A DNA stretch of 64,000 bases from Methylobacterium sp. DB0501 (GCF_011043735.1 NZ_JAAKGV010000001.1:558001-622000); one strand, 5' to 3'. Shown: positions 16,544-26,263, numbered from the stretch's first letter. Numbers and translations are program-made. The notes: generated by a model from the letters alone, not told the origin.

Positions 16544-17463
16544 CGGGCACCCCGCGCCGGGAACAGGCCGGACGGCCGGAAGAACAAAACGGCGGCCATC
16601 AGGATGTAGATCAGCATCGGGGCCAGCGTCCGCCCGGTCTGCGAGGCGGCGGAGGCGTCCATCACGCTGCGCAGCAGGATCGGCCCGAAGGTGCGCCCGA
16701 GCTGGTCGGCGAGGCCGACGAGGAGACCGGCCACGAAGGCGCCCCGCACCGATCCGACGCCGCCGATGACGATGACCACGAAGGTCAGGATCAGCACCGA
16801 ATCGCCCATGCCGGGATCGACCGAGAGGATCGGCGCCACCATCGCGCCGGCGAATCCCGCCAGCATCGCGCCGAGGCCGAACACCACCAGGAACAGCCGG
16901 CGGATGTCGACGCCGAGTGCCGCCACCATCGGGCCGTTGCTGGCCCCGGCGCGCAGCCGCATGCCGAGCCGGGTGTGGTTGACGAGGAGGTGGAGGCCGA
17001 GCGCCGTCGCGAGGCCGGCGGCGATGATCGCGACCCGGTAGAGCGGGTAATGCAGGGTGCCGACGAGCCGGACCGAGCCCGACAGGGCGTCCGGCACCGG
17101 CACGCTCATCGGCGCGGCGCCCCAGACGATCCGCACGCCCTCGTTGAGGATCAGGATCAGCCCGAAGGTGGCGAGCACCTGGTCGAGGTGGTCGCGTCCG
17201 TAGAGGTGGCGCACCACCAGGACTTCGAGCGCGAGGCCGAACACGAGCGTCGCCGGCAGCGCCAGCAGAAGCCCGAGGCCGAAGCTGCCGGTGGCGGCGG
17301 TCAGCGTCGCCGCGAGATAGGCGCCGATCATGTAGAGGGCGCCGTGGGCGAGGTTGATGAGGTCCATCACCCCGAAGATCAGCGTCAGCCCCGCCGCCAC
17401 CAGGAACAGCAGGATGCCGAGCTGGACGCCGTTCAGCGCCTGGATCAGGAACAGGTTGAGCAT
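16540..17463 (-). CDS. livH: Branched-chain-type ABC transporter permease LivH
   Basis: This 307-residue permease begins L-N-L-F-L-I-Q-A-L-N-G-V-Q-L-G-I-L-L-F-L and has the L-I-N-L-A-H-G-A-L-Y-M-I-G-A-Y motif of LivH proteins, with eight or so membrane helices. The conserved G-V-D-I-R-R-L-F-L segment that contacts the ATPases is present. It lies 123 bp downstream of the substrate-binding protein gene, and that gap contains a type I palindrome. A hairpin there would favour higher expression of the binding protein than of the membrane parts, as is common in such operons. Confidence 0.94.
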   Translation of the reverse strand: MLNLFLIQALNGVQLGILLFLVAAGLTLIFGVMDLINLAHGALYMIGAYLAATLTAATGSFGLGLLLALPATLVFGLALEVLVVRHLYGRDHLDQVLATFGLILILNEGVRIVWGAAPMSVPVPDALSGSVRLVGTLHYPLYRVAIIAAGLATALGLHLLVNHTRLGMRLRAGASNGPMVAALGVDIRRLFLVVFGLGAMLAGFAGAMVAPILSVDPGMGDSVLILTFVVIVIGGVGSVRGAFVAGLLVGLADQLGRTFGPILLRSVMDASAASQTGRTLAPMLIYILMAAVLFFRPSGLFPARGAR

Positions 17464-17514
17464 GGCGCGATCGGCTCGTGCGAGGTTTGCCCTGCGGCGG
17501 CTGCCACACTCCGC

Positions 17515-17551
17515 GTCATCCCGGGTTCCGCTTGCGCGGCCCTGGGATGAC
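17515..17551. repeat. Dispersed REP-like palindrome, type I copy 2
   Basis: GTCATCCCGGG on the left pairs with CCCTGGGATGAC on the right around a CCGC/GCGCGG core. It is the same unit as 2563-2599 (reverse orientation) and 28603-28638. It is located between the binding-protein gene and livH inside the transporter operon. Confidence 0.7.
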
Positions 17552-17586
17552 GTGGAGTTTTATGATGATCCGTCAGCGGGTGACGA

Positions 17587-18771
17587 TCACTTCATCTTGC
17601 ATTCGGCCGCGTAGTTGTCCTGATAATTCGAAAAGATCTTTTCCGCGATCTGGGTTTCGTACTTCCCGTCGGGCCGCTTGGCGGCCTTGACGAGGTAGAA
17701 GTCCTGGATCGGATAGTGGTTGTTGCCGATCTTGAAGTTGCCGCGCAGGGACTGGAACTCGGCGGACTTGAGGCCGGCGCGGATCGCATCCTTGTCCTTC
17801 AGGTCGCCCTTGGCGCGCTTGACCGCGGCGTCGATCATCAGGGCGGCGTCGTAGGCCTGCATGGCGTAGGTACCCGGCACGCTGCCGTACTTCTTCTCGT
17901 AGGCGGCGACGAAGGCCTTCGATTGCGGGGTGTCGAGGTCCGGCGCCCAGTTGGCGCCGCCGAAATAGCCGACCGCCGCGTCCTTCTGGGCCGGCAGGGT
18001 GCTCTCGTCGACCGTGAAGGCGGAGAGGAACGGGATGTTGCTCAGGCCTGCCTGGCGGTACTGGCGCACCAGGTTGACGCCCATGCCGCCGGGCATGAAG
18101 GCGAAGACCGCGTCGGGCTGCGCCGCCGCGATCTGCGCCAGCTCCGCCGAGAAATCGAGCTGGCCGAGCGGGGTGAACATCTCGTTCACCACCTCGCCCT
18201 TGTAGGAGTGCTTGAAGCCGGCGAGCGAATCCTTGCCCGCCTGGTAGTTCGGCGCCAGCAGGACGAGGCGCTTATAGCCCTTGTTCTGGGCGTACTTGCC
18301 GAGCACCTCGTGGACTTGGTCGTTCTGGTAGGAGGAGACGAACAGGTTCGGGTTGCACTCCGCCCCGGCATAGTTCGACGTGCCGGCATTGGGCGAGATC
18401 AGGAAGGCGCCGCCATCGGTCACCGGACGCACCACCGCGCGCAGGACGTTGGAGAAGGTCGGCCCGACCACGAAGTCGACCTTGTCGCGCTTGACCAGTT
18501 CCCGCGCCTTGTTGGTGGCGACATCCGGCTTCAGCTCGTCGTCGACCGTCACCACCTCGACGTCGAGGCCGCCGAGCTTCTTGCCGAGGGTGTCGAGGGC
18601 GAGGAGGAAGCCGTCGCGGCCCTGCTCGCCGAGCACCGCCGAAGGGCCCGACAGGGTGAACATCAGCCCGACCCGGACCTTCTCGGCTCCTTGCGCGGCG
18701 GCGGGGCCGGCCAGCAGCGTGGCGCCCAAAAGCGCGGTCGCGAGGAAGCTGGCGTTCCGGATCGGAGTCAT
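17587..18771 (-). CDS. Periplasmic substrate-binding protein of Liv-type ABC transporter
   Basis: This 394-residue protein starts at the ATG at 18771, where a typical signal peptide begins (residues 1-24, ending A-A-A-Q-G). The mature part opens V-R-V-G-L-M-F-T-L-S-G-P-S-A-V-L-G, the classical LivK/HAAT start, and has D-D-E-L-K-P-D and V-G-P-T-F-S-N-V of the two-lobed type I fold. Family members in aromatic catabolic clusters bind benzoate-like or phenylpropanoid acids. It is the first gene of the operon running to 12297. Candidate operator site 2 (18897-18918) is 126 bp upstream of the start. Confidence 0.93.
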   Translation of the reverse strand: MTPIRNASFLATALLGATLLAGPAAAQGAEKVRVGLMFTLSGPSAVLGEQGRDGFLLALDTLGKKLGGLDVEVVTVDDELKPDVATNKARELVKRDKVDFVVGPTFSNVLRAVVRPVTDGGAFLISPNAGTSNYAGAECNPNLFVSSYQNDQVHEVLGKYAQNKGYKRLVLLAPNYQAGKDSLAGFKHSYKGEVVNEMFTPLGQLDFSAELAQIAAAQPDAVFAFMPGGMGVNLVRQYRQAGLSNIPFLSAFTVDESTLPAQKDAAVGYFGGANWAPDLDTPQSKAFVAAYEKKYGSVPGTYAMQAYDAALMIDAAVKRAKGDLKDKDAIRAGLKSAEFQSLRGNFKIGNNHYPIQDFYLVKAAKRPDGKYETQIAEKIFSNYQDNYAAECKMK

Positions 18772-18896
18772 CCCGTGTGTCCCCTTCGTGTCGAGAGCAT
18801 CGACGGCACTTGTCCGGTGCGACGCATCCGAAGTCGAGTCGGCGCGTGGAGCGAAAGCGGCGCTCTTACGTCGGGTCCCGACCCTGCTTCGCCGGA

Positions 18897-18918
18897 GATA
18901 TTTTACGCATGAAATATC
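18897..18918. promoter_or_regulatory. Candidate MarR operator, site 2 (best palindrome)
   Basis: GATATTTTA, four bases, then TGAAATATC: eight of nine positions are symmetric, the most perfect of three related sites. It lies in the 389-bp divergent region between the binding-protein gene (18771, leftward) and the two-domain flavoprotein gene (19161, rightward). No gene lies in this interval. TGCTGC-ATC-GCAGCA near 19009-19023 is a further small palindrome. Confidence 0.65.
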
Positions 18919-19100
18919 GTCTGGCAACCACCCTTGATGATTTTTCCGCCGTGCCGCATTCGTGTGCAGTGCAGCGGGCATAATGCTGAAAAACAAGCGT
19001 TTTTGATTGCTGCATCGCAGCATTCGGACGGGTGCTCACGATGGGCCGGCAAGGCGATGGCCAGATCGCCGGTGCATCGTCCCGCGCCCCCTTGCGCCGC

Positions 19101-19122
19101 GATATTTCAAGTATAAAGTTTC
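19101..19122. promoter_or_regulatory. Candidate MarR operator, site 3
   Basis: GATATTTCA, four bases, then TAAAGTTTC. The left half is identical to site 1 and the right half matches seven of nine positions of the ideal palindrome. It is centred about 50 bp before the start of the flavoprotein gene at 19161, where a repressor would overlap the promoter or early transcribed region. Confidence 0.6.
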
Positions 19123-19160
19123 GTGGTCGGCGAGCCCGCCATCACGAGAAGGAGCCCTCC

Positions 19161-21599
19161 ATGCGCGTCACGGTGATCGGCGGTGGCCCCGGCGGGCTCT
19201 ATTGCGCGCTCCTGACCAAGAAGCGGCGGCCCGGCTGGCAGGTCGAGGTCTACGAGCAGAACCGGGCCGACGACACGTTCGGCTTCGGCGTGGTCTTCTC
19301 CGACGAGACCCTGCACGAGTTCCTGTCGCGCGATCCCCGCTCCTTCACCCGCATCCGCGACGCCTTCTCGTACTGGGACGACGTGGCGATCCATAAGCAG
19401 GGCCGCGTCATGCGCTGCGGCGGCAACGGCTTTGCCGGGGTGAGCCGGATGCGCCTGCTCCGGATCCTCCAGGAGCGCTGCCGCGAGGAGGGCGTGGAGC
19501 TGCATTTCGGCGAGAGCATCCCGCCCGACCGGCTCAAGGAGCGCTTTCCCGATTCCGACGTGATCGTCGCCTGCGACGGCATCAACTCGCGCATCCGCGA
19601 GCATTTTCGCGAGGAATTCCGGCCCGAGGTCGAGATCAAGTCCAACCGCTTCTGCTGGATGGGCTCGACCCGGCCGATGGACGAGTTCAACTACTTCTTC
19701 CGCGAGACGCCGCACGGCATCGTCTGCGCCCATACCTACCAGTACGAGCCCGGCCGCTCGACCTGGGTGTTCGAGATGGACGAGGCCTGCTGGCAGGGCC
19801 ACGGCTTCACCGAGACCGACGAGGAGGGCTCGCGGCGGATCCTGGAGCGGATGTATGAAGAGGAGTTGCAGGGCCACGGCCTGCTCCTCAACCGCTCGAC
19901 CTGGCGCCGCTTCCCGCGGATCTTCTGCCATCGATGGTCGCACGACAACATCGTGCTGCTCGGCGACGCCAAGGCCTCGGCGCATTTCTCGATCGGCTCG
20001 GGCACCAAGCTCGCCATGGAATGCGCCATCGCGCTCTCGGACGCGCTCGTCGACAAGGCGGAGGAGGACGTGCAGGCGGCCTTCGCGGCCTACGACCGGG
20101 CGCGCCGCACCGCAGCCCAAGTGATCCAGCACAATGCCGACGTGTCGCTCGCCTGGTTCGAGCACATGAGCCGCTCCTGGGACATGGATGTCGAGCAGTT
20201 CTCGATGGTGGTGATGTGCCGGGCGAAGTCCGTCACCTACGACAACCTGGTGGTGCGCGATCCGGCCTATGTCGCGGCGGTGGACGACGCGTTCTACGCC
20301 CGCCTCTACGCCGAGACCGGCGAGGATTACCGCGAGAGCCGGCCGACGCCGATGTTCACCGGCCTCTCGTTACGCCGGATGCGGATCCCGAACCGGGTCG
20401 CGATGGCGCCGATGGCACAGTACTCGGCCGACGAGGGCGGCAACCTCACCGACTGGCACTTCGTCCACTACACCTCGCACGCGCTGGGCGGTCCCGGCCT
20501 GCTCTTCACCGAGATGACCTGCCCGTCGGCGGATGCCCGCATCACCCCCGGCTGCCCGGGGTTGTGGACCGACGCGCACGAGGCGCAATGGGCCCGGATC
20601 GTCGACTTCGTCCACGCCCATACCGACACCAAGGTCGTGATGCAGCTGGGCCATGCCGGCCGCAAGGGCTCGACGCAGGTCGGCTGGGAGCGGATGGACC
20701 GGCCGCTGCCGGAGGGCAACTGGCCGATCGTCTCGGCCTCGCCCATCCCCTATCTCGAGCGCGTGAGCCAGGTGCCGGACGAACTCGACCGGGCCGGGAT
20801 GGACCGGGTGCGGGACGACTTCGTCCAGGCCACCGAACGGGCGGCGCGGGCGGGCTTCGACATGCTGGAGCTGCATTGCGCCCACGGCTACCTGATGGCC
20901 TCGTTCCTCTCGCCGCTCACCAACATCCGCACCGACGAATACGGCGGATCGATCGAGAACCGCCTGCGCTTCCCGCTCGAGGTCTTCGCCGCCATGCGGG
21001 CGGCCTGGCCGGCGGAGCGGCCGATGTCGGTGCGCATCTCCGCCACCGACTGGGCCGAGGGCGGCATGACGCAAGCCGACACGGTGGCGGTGGCGGAAGC
21101 CTTGCACGAGGCGGGTTGCGACCTCGTCGACGTGTCCGCCGGCCAGACCGTCGCCGAGCAGCGCCCGGTCTACGGCCGGATGTTCCAGGTCCAGTTCGCC
21201 GACGCGATCCGCAACCATGCGGGCAACCGCGCGCCGATGGCCGTGATGGCGGTGGGCGCCATCACCGAGGCGGGCCAGGTCAACACCATCCTGCATACCC
21301 GGCGGGCCGACATCGTGGCGCTCGGCCGGCCGCACCTGTGGAACCCGAATTTCTGCCGCCAGGCCTCGGCCTGGTACGACGCCCGCACCCAGTCCTGGCC
21401 GAAACCCTACCTGCCCGGCCGCGACCAGGCCCACCGCGAGCTGCCGAAGGCGCGCGAGCAGGAGATCGCCTTGCGCCGCAAGGCCCGCCCGCGGCCGCAT
21501 CAAGTGGGGCAAGGGGCTGGGCAAGGGGCTGGGCAGGAGGCCGGGCAAGGGGCCGGGCAAGGATCGGAGCACGCGACGGGGCGGGAGGCGGCCGAGTAG
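19161..21599 (+). CDS. Two-domain flavoprotein: aromatic-CoA monooxygenase + Old Yellow Enzyme (2-aminobenzoyl-CoA monooxygenase/reductase or salicylyl-CoA 5-hydroxylase type)
   Basis: This 812-residue protein has GAGAAGGAG before its ATG. Residues 1-380 are a group A FAD monooxygenase: [18 protein letters not shown] (DG motif) and [10 protein letters not shown] (GD motif). From about residue 395 ([16 protein letters not shown]) an Old Yellow Enzyme barrel follows, with A-P-M-A-Q-Y-S, H-A-G-R-K-G and H-C-A-H-G-Y-L. This domain order is that of 2-aminobenzoyl-CoA monooxygenase/reductase, which hydroxylates and then reduces the ring of the CoA thioester. Homologues are also annotated salicylyl-CoA 5-hydroxylase. 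The beta-oxidation genes and RidA nearby favour the first. The C-terminal tail is an unusual G-Q-G-A repeat. Confidence 0.9.
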   Translation: MRVTVIGGGPGGLYCALLTKKRRPGWQVEVYEQNRADDTFGFGVVFSDETLHEFLSRDPRSFTRIRDAFSYWDDVAIHKQGRVMRCGGNGFAGVSRMRLLRILQERCREEGVELHFGESIPPDRLKERFPDSDVIVACDGINSRIREHFREEFRPEVEIKSNRFCWMGSTRPMDEFNYFFRETPHGIVCAHTYQYEPGRSTWVFEMDEACWQGHGFTETDEEGSRRILERMYEEELQGHGLLLNRSTWRRFPRIFCHRWSHDNIVLLGDAKASAHFSIGSGTKLAMECAIALSDALVDKAEEDVQAAFAAYDRARRTAAQVIQHNADVSLAWFEHMSRSWDMDVEQFSMVVMCRAKSVTYDNLVVRDPAYVAAVDDAFYARLYAETGEDYRESRPTPMFTGLSLRRMRIPNRVAMAPMAQYSADEGGNLTDWHFVHYTSHALGGPGLLFTEMTCPSADARITPGCPGLWTDAHEAQWARIVDFVHAHTDTKVVMQLGHAGRKGSTQVGWERMDRPLPEGNWPIVSASPIPYLERVSQVPDELDRAGMDRVRDDFVQATERAARAGFDMLELHCAHGYLMASFLSPLTNIRTDEYGGSIENRLRFPLEVFAAMRAAWPAERPMSVRISATDWAEGGMTQADTVAVAEALHEAGCDLVDVSAGQTVAEQRPVYGRMFQVQFADAIRNHAGNRAPMAVMAVGAITEAGQVNTILHTRRADIVALGRPHLWNPNFCRQASAWYDARTQSWPKPYLPGRDQAHRELPKAREQEIALRRKARPRPHQVGQGAGQGAGQEAGQGAGQGSEHATGREAAE
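21507..21566 (+). repeat. Short tandem repeat coding a Gly-Gln-Gly-Ala tail
   Basis: Five or so degenerate 12-bp units (around GGGCAAGGGGCT) lie in tandem at the 3' end of the flavoprotein gene, giving a (G-Q-G-A/E)n tail before the stop. It looks like slippage-prone expansion beyond the folded OYE domain. Confidence 0.75.
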
Positions 21600-21764
21600 G
21601 GGGCGGGCCGCGCCTGCCCGTGCGGGCGGCGGCCTGCCGACCGTCGATGCACCGCGGCGTTTCTCCCGCCGGACAGAACTTTTTCACCAAGCACTAACGA
21701 AATGTCTTCTATGTAGTGATCGCCTTTATTCCGGGGTTCTAAGGTCAAGCCGGGCGGTCGCGCG

Positions 21765-23450
21765 ATGAAGTTGTCGATCAAGCATGTCCTCGTCGGGACG
21801 ATCATGACGCTGATGCTGTTCAGCGTGGCGCAGGGTGGCAATGGTATCCTGCGGCTGGTGACGCTGCGGGACGATATCGTCGAGATTGCCAAGACCCGGA
21901 TCCCAGCCTCGAACCTGATCGGCCAGATCTACGCCGAGACCCAGAATTACCGGATCCACCTCTACCGCTTCGTCGTGACCTCGACCGACGATGCCGCCTA
22001 CGACCGCAACGAGCAGGCCCTGATCGACAGCCGCAAGGCCCTGGTCGATCTCCAGGCCCGGTACGAGCCGCTGATCTCCGGGCCCGCGGAGCGGGCGGCG
22101 TTCGGGCGCTTCGTCGCCCAGTGGAGCCACTACCTCGAAGGCCAGAAGATGGTGACCGGCGCGATGGCCGCCGGCGATCAGGCCTCGGCGCTCGCCACGC
22201 TGACGGGCCCTGAGATGACCGGCACCAATGCCGAGGCGACCGGCGCCCTGAAGGCGATCGTCGCGATGAATGCCGGCGCCGCCCTGGCGAGCGCCGAGCA
22301 GAGCGGCGCGAGTGCCGGCAGCGGCATCCTGGCGGCGGTCGTGATGACGGCCCTGGCACTCGCGGCGGCGATCGGCGCGGCGATTTTCAGCCTCGTCGGC
22401 GTCGCCCGCCCGATCGCCCGCATGACCGCCGCGATGGGCCGGCTCGCCAACCACGACCTCGCGGCGCAGATCCCCGGCACGGGCCGCCGCGACGAGATCG
22501 GCGCCATGGCGGCCGCCGTGCAGGTGTTCAAGGACGGGCTGATCCGCACCCGTGCCCTGGAGGAGGAGACGGTGCTCGCCCGCGCTTCGGCCGAGGAGCA
22601 GCGCCGCGCCGGGATGCGCCAGATGGCCGATGCGTTCGAGCGGGCGGTCGGCGGCATCGTCGGCCAAGTCTCGGCTTCGGCGACCGAGCTGCAGGCCACC
22701 GCCGCGCAGATGACCGCCACCGCGTCGGAGACCGCGGCCCAGTCCTCCGCCGTGGCGGCGGCGGCCGAGCAGGCCTCGTCGAATGTCGGCACCGTGGCGG
22801 CGGCAGCCGAGGAGCTCGGCGCCTCGGTCCAGGAGATCGGCCGCCAGGTCGACGGCTCGGCCCGGCTGGCGCAGGCCGCCGTCGCGGAGGCCGGGCAGAC
22901 CTCCCATCAGGTCCGGGCGCTGACCGAGGCCACCGCCCGCATCGGCGACGTGGTCGGGCTGATCTCGTCGATCGCCGCCCAGACGAACCTGCTCGCGCTC
23001 AACGCCACGATCGAGGCGGCTCGCGCCGGCGCGGCGGGGCGCGGCTTCGCGGTGGTGGCGGCCGAGGTGAAGGAGCTTGCCGGCCAGACGGCGCGGGCTA
23101 CCGAGGAGATCACCGGCCAGATCGCGGCGATCCAGGCCTCCACGGGTCACGCGGCCGGGGCGATCGGCCAGATCACCGCGCGGATCGAGGAGATCTCGGT
23201 CGTCGCCACCTCGATCGCGGCGGCGGTGGAGGAGCAGGGCGCGGCGACCCAGGAGATCGTCCGCAACGTCTCTCAGGCGGCCGTGGGCACCGGCGAGGTG
23301 ACGGGCACCATCGCCGGGGTGGCGGGCGCGGCGGAGGAGACCGGGGCGGCGGCGAGCCAGGTGCTCGCCTCGGCCTCGGAGCTGTCGCGGCAATCCGAGC
23401 ATCTCTCGGCGGAGGTGGCGCGCTTCCTCGATACGGTGCGGGCGGCCTGA
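21765..23450 (+). CDS. Methyl-accepting chemotaxis protein
   Basis: This 561-residue transducer has an N-terminal membrane helix (residues about 8-28) and a roughly 160-residue periplasmic four-helix-bundle sensor of the 4HB_MCP kind ([11 protein letters not shown]). A second membrane helix follows (about 185-210), then a HAMP linker ([14 protein letters not shown]). The signalling domain has the hairpin tip [20 protein letters not shown]. There is no C-terminal pentapeptide tether. It stands alone, 165 bp after the flavoprotein gene in the same orientation. Chemotaxis towards the aromatic substrate is possible, but only adjacency supports it. Confidence 0.95.
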   Translation: MKLSIKHVLVGTIMTLMLFSVAQGGNGILRLVTLRDDIVEIAKTRIPASNLIGQIYAETQNYRIHLYRFVVTSTDDAAYDRNEQALIDSRKALVDLQARYEPLISGPAERAAFGRFVAQWSHYLEGQKMVTGAMAAGDQASALATLTGPEMTGTNAEATGALKAIVAMNAGAALASAEQSGASAGSGILAAVVMTALALAAAIGAAIFSLVGVARPIARMTAAMGRLANHDLAAQIPGTGRRDEIGAMAAAVQVFKDGLIRTRALEEETVLARASAEEQRRAGMRQMADAFERAVGGIVGQVSASATELQATAAQMTATASETAAQSSAVAAAAEQASSNVGTVAAAAEELGASVQEIGRQVDGSARLAQAAVAEAGQTSHQVRALTEATARIGDVVGLISSIAAQTNLLALNATIEAARAGAAGRGFAVVAAEVKELAGQTARATEEITGQIAAIQASTGHAAGAIGQITARIEEISVVATSIAAAVEEQGAATQEIVRNVSQAAVGTGEVTGTIAGVAGAAEETGAAASQVLASASELSRQSEHLSAEVARFLDTVRAA

Positions 23451-23514
23451 GGACCGCCCGCTTCGCGGCGGAGCGAGGACGCGTCTCCCGCATCCGCCGC
23501 CCGCCGGCCGGCCG

Positions 23515-24489
23515 TCACGGCCACACAGGCGCACCCTCCAGCCCCATCGTCTCCGGCAAACCGCAGATCAGGTTGGCGTTCTGCACCGCTTGCCCGGCCG
23601 CGCCCTTGCCGAGATTGTCGACCGCGCCCATCGCCATCACCAGGTTGCGCTCCGGATCGGCCGCGTAGCTGACGAAGGCGAGGTTCGAGCCGGTCGCCCA
23701 TTTGGTCTGCGGCGGTGCGTCGGTCACGCGGACGAAGGCCCGCCCGGCATAGAAGCGCCGGGCGGCGTCCAGGCATTGGGCCGTGGTGGCGCGGCCGCGG
23801 CCGTAGATCGTGGCCAGCAGGCCGCGGGTCATCGGCACCAGGTGGGGCGTGAACACGAGGCCGGCCGCGCTTCCGCCGCTCAGCCGCTCGATCGTCGCGG
23901 CGATCTCGGGCATGTGGACGTGCTTGAGCAGGCCGTAGGGCACCAGGTTCTCGTTGCTCTCGGCATAGCCGAACCGGCTGTCGCCGCCGCGGCCGGCCCC
24001 CGAGATGCCGGTCTTGGCGTCGATCACGATGTTGCCGGGCTCGATCAGCCCCTCGGCGAGGAGCGGCGCCAGGGCGGTCAGCGTCGCCGCCGGGAAGCAG
24101 CCAGGATTGGCGACGCGGCCGTGGCCGGCGATCCGGTCCGGCCAGATGTCGGCGAGGCCGTAGGCCCAGCCCTCGGCGTAGCGGTGGTCGCCGCCGATAT
24201 CGACGATCTTCACGTTTCCGGGCACCCGTGCCAGCGCCGCGGCCGAGCTGCCCGTGGGCAGCGACGCGAACAGCACGTCGAGCTGCGGCAGGGTCGCGGG
24301 GTCCCATCTCTCGATCACGAGACCGGCCAGCCGGGCCGGTACGCCGGGAAAGCGGTCCACCAGCCGGTGTCCGGCGCTGCTCTCGCCCGCGGCGTAGACG
24401 AGTTCGAAGGACGGATGGCCGGCGATCAGGCGCAGGGCCTCGCCGCCGCCGAAGCCGCTGATCCCGACGATACCGACGCGAATGCTCAT
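23515..24489 (-). CDS. argC: N-acetyl-gamma-glutamyl-phosphate reductase
   Basis: It catalyses the third step of arginine biosynthesis, the NADPH-dependent reduction of N-acetylglutamyl phosphate to the semialdehyde. It has 324 residues. The nucleotide fold is V-G-I-V-G-I-S-G-F-G-G-G-E, and the catalytic cysteine is C131 in V-A-N-P-G-C-F-P-A-A. F-T-P-H-L-V-P-M-T-R-G-L-L carries the active-site histidine and the family stretch. The start ATG has AGAAGG upstream. Its 5' region holds an arginine-rich short ORF and an intrinsic terminator (see 24593-24703 and 24517-24551), implying control by transcription attenuation. No other arg gene is adjacent. Confidence 0.94.
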   Translation of the reverse strand: MSIRVGIVGISGFGGGEALRLIAGHPSFELVYAAGESSAGHRLVDRFPGVPARLAGLVIERWDPATLPQLDVLFASLPTGSSAAALARVPGNVKIVDIGGDHRYAEGWAYGLADIWPDRIAGHGRVANPGCFPAATLTALAPLLAEGLIEPGNIVIDAKTGISGAGRGGDSRFGYAESNENLVPYGLLKHVHMPEIAATIERLSGGSAAGLVFTPHLVPMTRGLLATIYGRGRATTAQCLDAARRFYAGRAFVRVTDAPPQTKWATGSNLAFVSYAADPERNLVMAMGAVDNLGKGAAGQAVQNANLICGLPETMGLEGAPVWP

Positions 24490-24516
24490 GGAGGTGTGAC
24501 CTTCTGAAGTGCGGGC

Positions 24517-24551
24517 AAAAGAAAACCCCCGGAGCCTGAGGGCTGCGGGGG
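24517..24551 (-). terminator. Intrinsic terminator in the argC leader (candidate attenuator)
   Basis: On the transcribed strand, CCCCCG-C-AGCC pairs with GGCT-C-CGGGGG around CTCA, followed directly by TTTTCTTTTG. It ends 27 bases before the argC start codon, too close to serve as terminator for a distant upstream gene. Premature termination controlled in the leader is the natural reading. Confidence 0.8.
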
Positions 24552-24592
24552 TCTTTCGGAAATGCGAGCCGGGATCGCCTCCGTGGGCGGGA

Positions 24593-24703
24593 CTACGCCG
24601 AGGTAGTCACCACGCGACACGGACGCGGAACGACGCGCAGCCGGAAGGCCGCCGCGGAGAGGCGGCGTCGGCGTCGGTCGCAAAGGGTCCGGCTTGCGGT
24701 CAT
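24593..24703 (-). CDS. Candidate arginine-rich leader peptide of argC
   Basis: A 36-codon ORF starts at the ATG at 24703 and ends at TAG, 104 bases before the argC start. Ten of 36 residues are arginine, and residues 10-14 are five consecutive Arg codons (CGA CGC CGA CGC CGC). Its stop lies in a small hairpin (GACTAC / GTAGTC, 24591-24608). CGCCTC after the Arg run can pair with GAGGCG at 24576-24581, giving alternative structures before the terminator. A ribosome stalled at the Arg codons when charged tRNA-Arg is scarce would change the pairing and let RNA polymerase reach argC. The Shine-Dalgarno is weak (GA-rich run about 20 bases upstream) and Arg runs arise by chance in GC-rich DNA, so this is a hypothesis. 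Confidence 0.55.
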   Translation of the reverse strand: MTASRTLCDRRRRRLSAAAFRLRVVPRPCRVVTTSA

Positions 24704-25044
24704 GGCGCGGGACAGTGTCGTCGCCCCCCTCTCGCGTCAAGCGGAATGTCCGCCAGCAGCCCTCCACCGGATCGCGCCGGAATCCGGGCCCGCGGCGCTA
24801 TTTCGGTCCGGGCCCACCCAGGCCGAGATCCGGGCCGGCGAACCGATCGGGGATCGGCGCGAAGGCTGTGGAAGAAAGTTTGGCGTCGCTGCCGGTCACG
24901 GCCGGTTCTCGGCATTGGGCCGGGTTCCTCTCGGGCGGTCTCGCGGCAGCCGGTGTGCCGGCTACCGCTTCCGAAGCCGATGCACCTGCCAGGTGAGCAT
25001 CATGCAAGCGGTCCGAGGGCGATGCCCGCCATGACGGCTAAGCA

Positions 25045-25109
25045 AATTTCGCGAAAAGTGGTTGCCGGTTTCGCGACAAAAATCTGCGACAAAACAAGAG
25101 TCTAAGCGG
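25045..25109. repeat. Rhizobiales-type intergenic palindrome
   Basis: TCGCGAAA (25049-25056) faces TTTCGCGA (25069-25076) across AGTGGTTGCCGG, followed by ACAAAAATCTGCGACAAAACAAGAGTCTAAGCG-like sequence. This arrangement is one of the commonest intergenic elements of Rhizobiales genomes. The 24704-25174 gap holds this element and no credible gene. Confidence 0.75.
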
Positions 25110-25174
25110 ACGTAGCGTTGGCTTGCCAACCAAGTCTGCTCAGAAATGGCTTCCCCGCCCGTGGTCGACGCTCG

Positions 25175-25819
25175 TCACCGAACGAATGCGCGTTCCTTGC
25201 CGGGCGGGATCCAGGCCGACAGGGCGTCCAGCACCGCCGCGACCGCGTCGGGATGGTTCATCAGCCAGGTGTGATGGTCCGGCACCGCCCGCACGGTCTC
25301 GCCGACGCCGAGCCGGGCACGCTCCAGGCTCACCAGGCCGTCATGCGGCCCCGGGATCCAGGGACGGAAGACCGGGATGAGCGCCAGCGTGCCCGCCACC
25401 ACCGCCATTGGGCAGGCCGGCACCGGGATCGTCGCACGGGCATCGGTGCGCAGGTCGAGGAGCGCCGGGCCGAACAGCGCCCGCCCGAGCCGGAAGGTCG
25501 AGACGAGGTCGGCCGCCTCGCTGCCGCGGTTCGGGGTGCCCAGCATCACGAGGCCGGCGGCGAGATCGGGATCGGCGGCGGCGAGGTGCCGGGCGACGAG
25601 GCCGCCCATGGAATGGCCGACGAGGACGATCCGACCGCCGGCCCGCTGCCGGATCGCCGCCACGGCGGGGCGCAGATGCGCGGCGCAGGCGGCGAGGCCG
25701 AGGCGGCGGGAGGGGTAGCCGAGGCTCTCGACGCGGTAGCCGGCGGCGCGAAGGCGTGCCGCGAGCCGCGCCATGCTGCGTCGCGTGCGGCCCAGGCCGT
25801 GCAGCAGCACGACGATCAT
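25175..25819 (-). CDS. Alpha/beta hydrolase, lipase/PGAP1-like
   Basis: The open frame extends upstream into the tRNA gene, so I start at the ATG at 25819, directly before the first beta strand (I-V-V-L-L-H-G-L-G-R-T). This gives 214 residues. The nucleophile elbow is V-G-H-S-M-G-G-L, with a M-L-G-T-P-N-R-G strand after it and D-H-H-T-W-L near the C terminus for the catalytic histidine. The H-G-L-G-R plus G-T-P-N-x-G pattern is that of small esterases or lipases related to triacylglycerol lipase and PGAP1. No signal peptide is seen with this start. It is alone between intergenic repeats and tRNA genes. The substrate is unknown. Confidence 0.85.
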   Translation of the reverse strand: MIVVLLHGLGRTRRSMARLAARLRAAGYRVESLGYPSRRLGLAACAAHLRPAVAAIRQRAGGRIVLVGHSMGGLVARHLAAADPDLAAGLVMLGTPNRGSEAADLVSTFRLGRALFGPALLDLRTDARATIPVPACPMAVVAGTLALIPVFRPWIPGPHDGLVSLERARLGVGETVRAVPDHHTWLMNHPDAVAAVLDALSAWIPPGKERAFVR

Positions 25820-25879
25820 GCGTGCCCCGGGCGGGAACGGCCGGAGCCGCCACGGTCCATCATCATATCCGGGAGGGAG

Positions 25880-25955
<76 letters not shown>

Positions 25956-26059
25956 GTCGCCCGAAGGCGAGAGGGGAACGGCCACCAACCGTTCCTCTGG
26001 TGCCGGCTGCTCCTCTGAGCGTCCGGTGCAAGTTGCCTCGAAGAGGAACCTGGCTTTTG

Positions 26060-26135
<76 letters not shown>

Positions 26136-26263
26136 GCTCTCACAAGAGCGCCTCCGGGGAAGCCACCAAACCGCCCCGGCGGTGAGGGTCGTTTAATGGG
26201 CCGGCGGGGGGCTGTCCAGCCCCGATCCCGCCGGCTCGTTGATTTTTTGCCGGCTGGCGGTCC

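Noticed and set aside
24593..24703. Arg run before argC as pure chance
   Set aside because: Arg-rich frames are common by chance in this DNA, so I weighed this. I kept it as a candidate because the terminator, the stop-codon hairpin and the match to argC function coincide; confidence is kept moderate.
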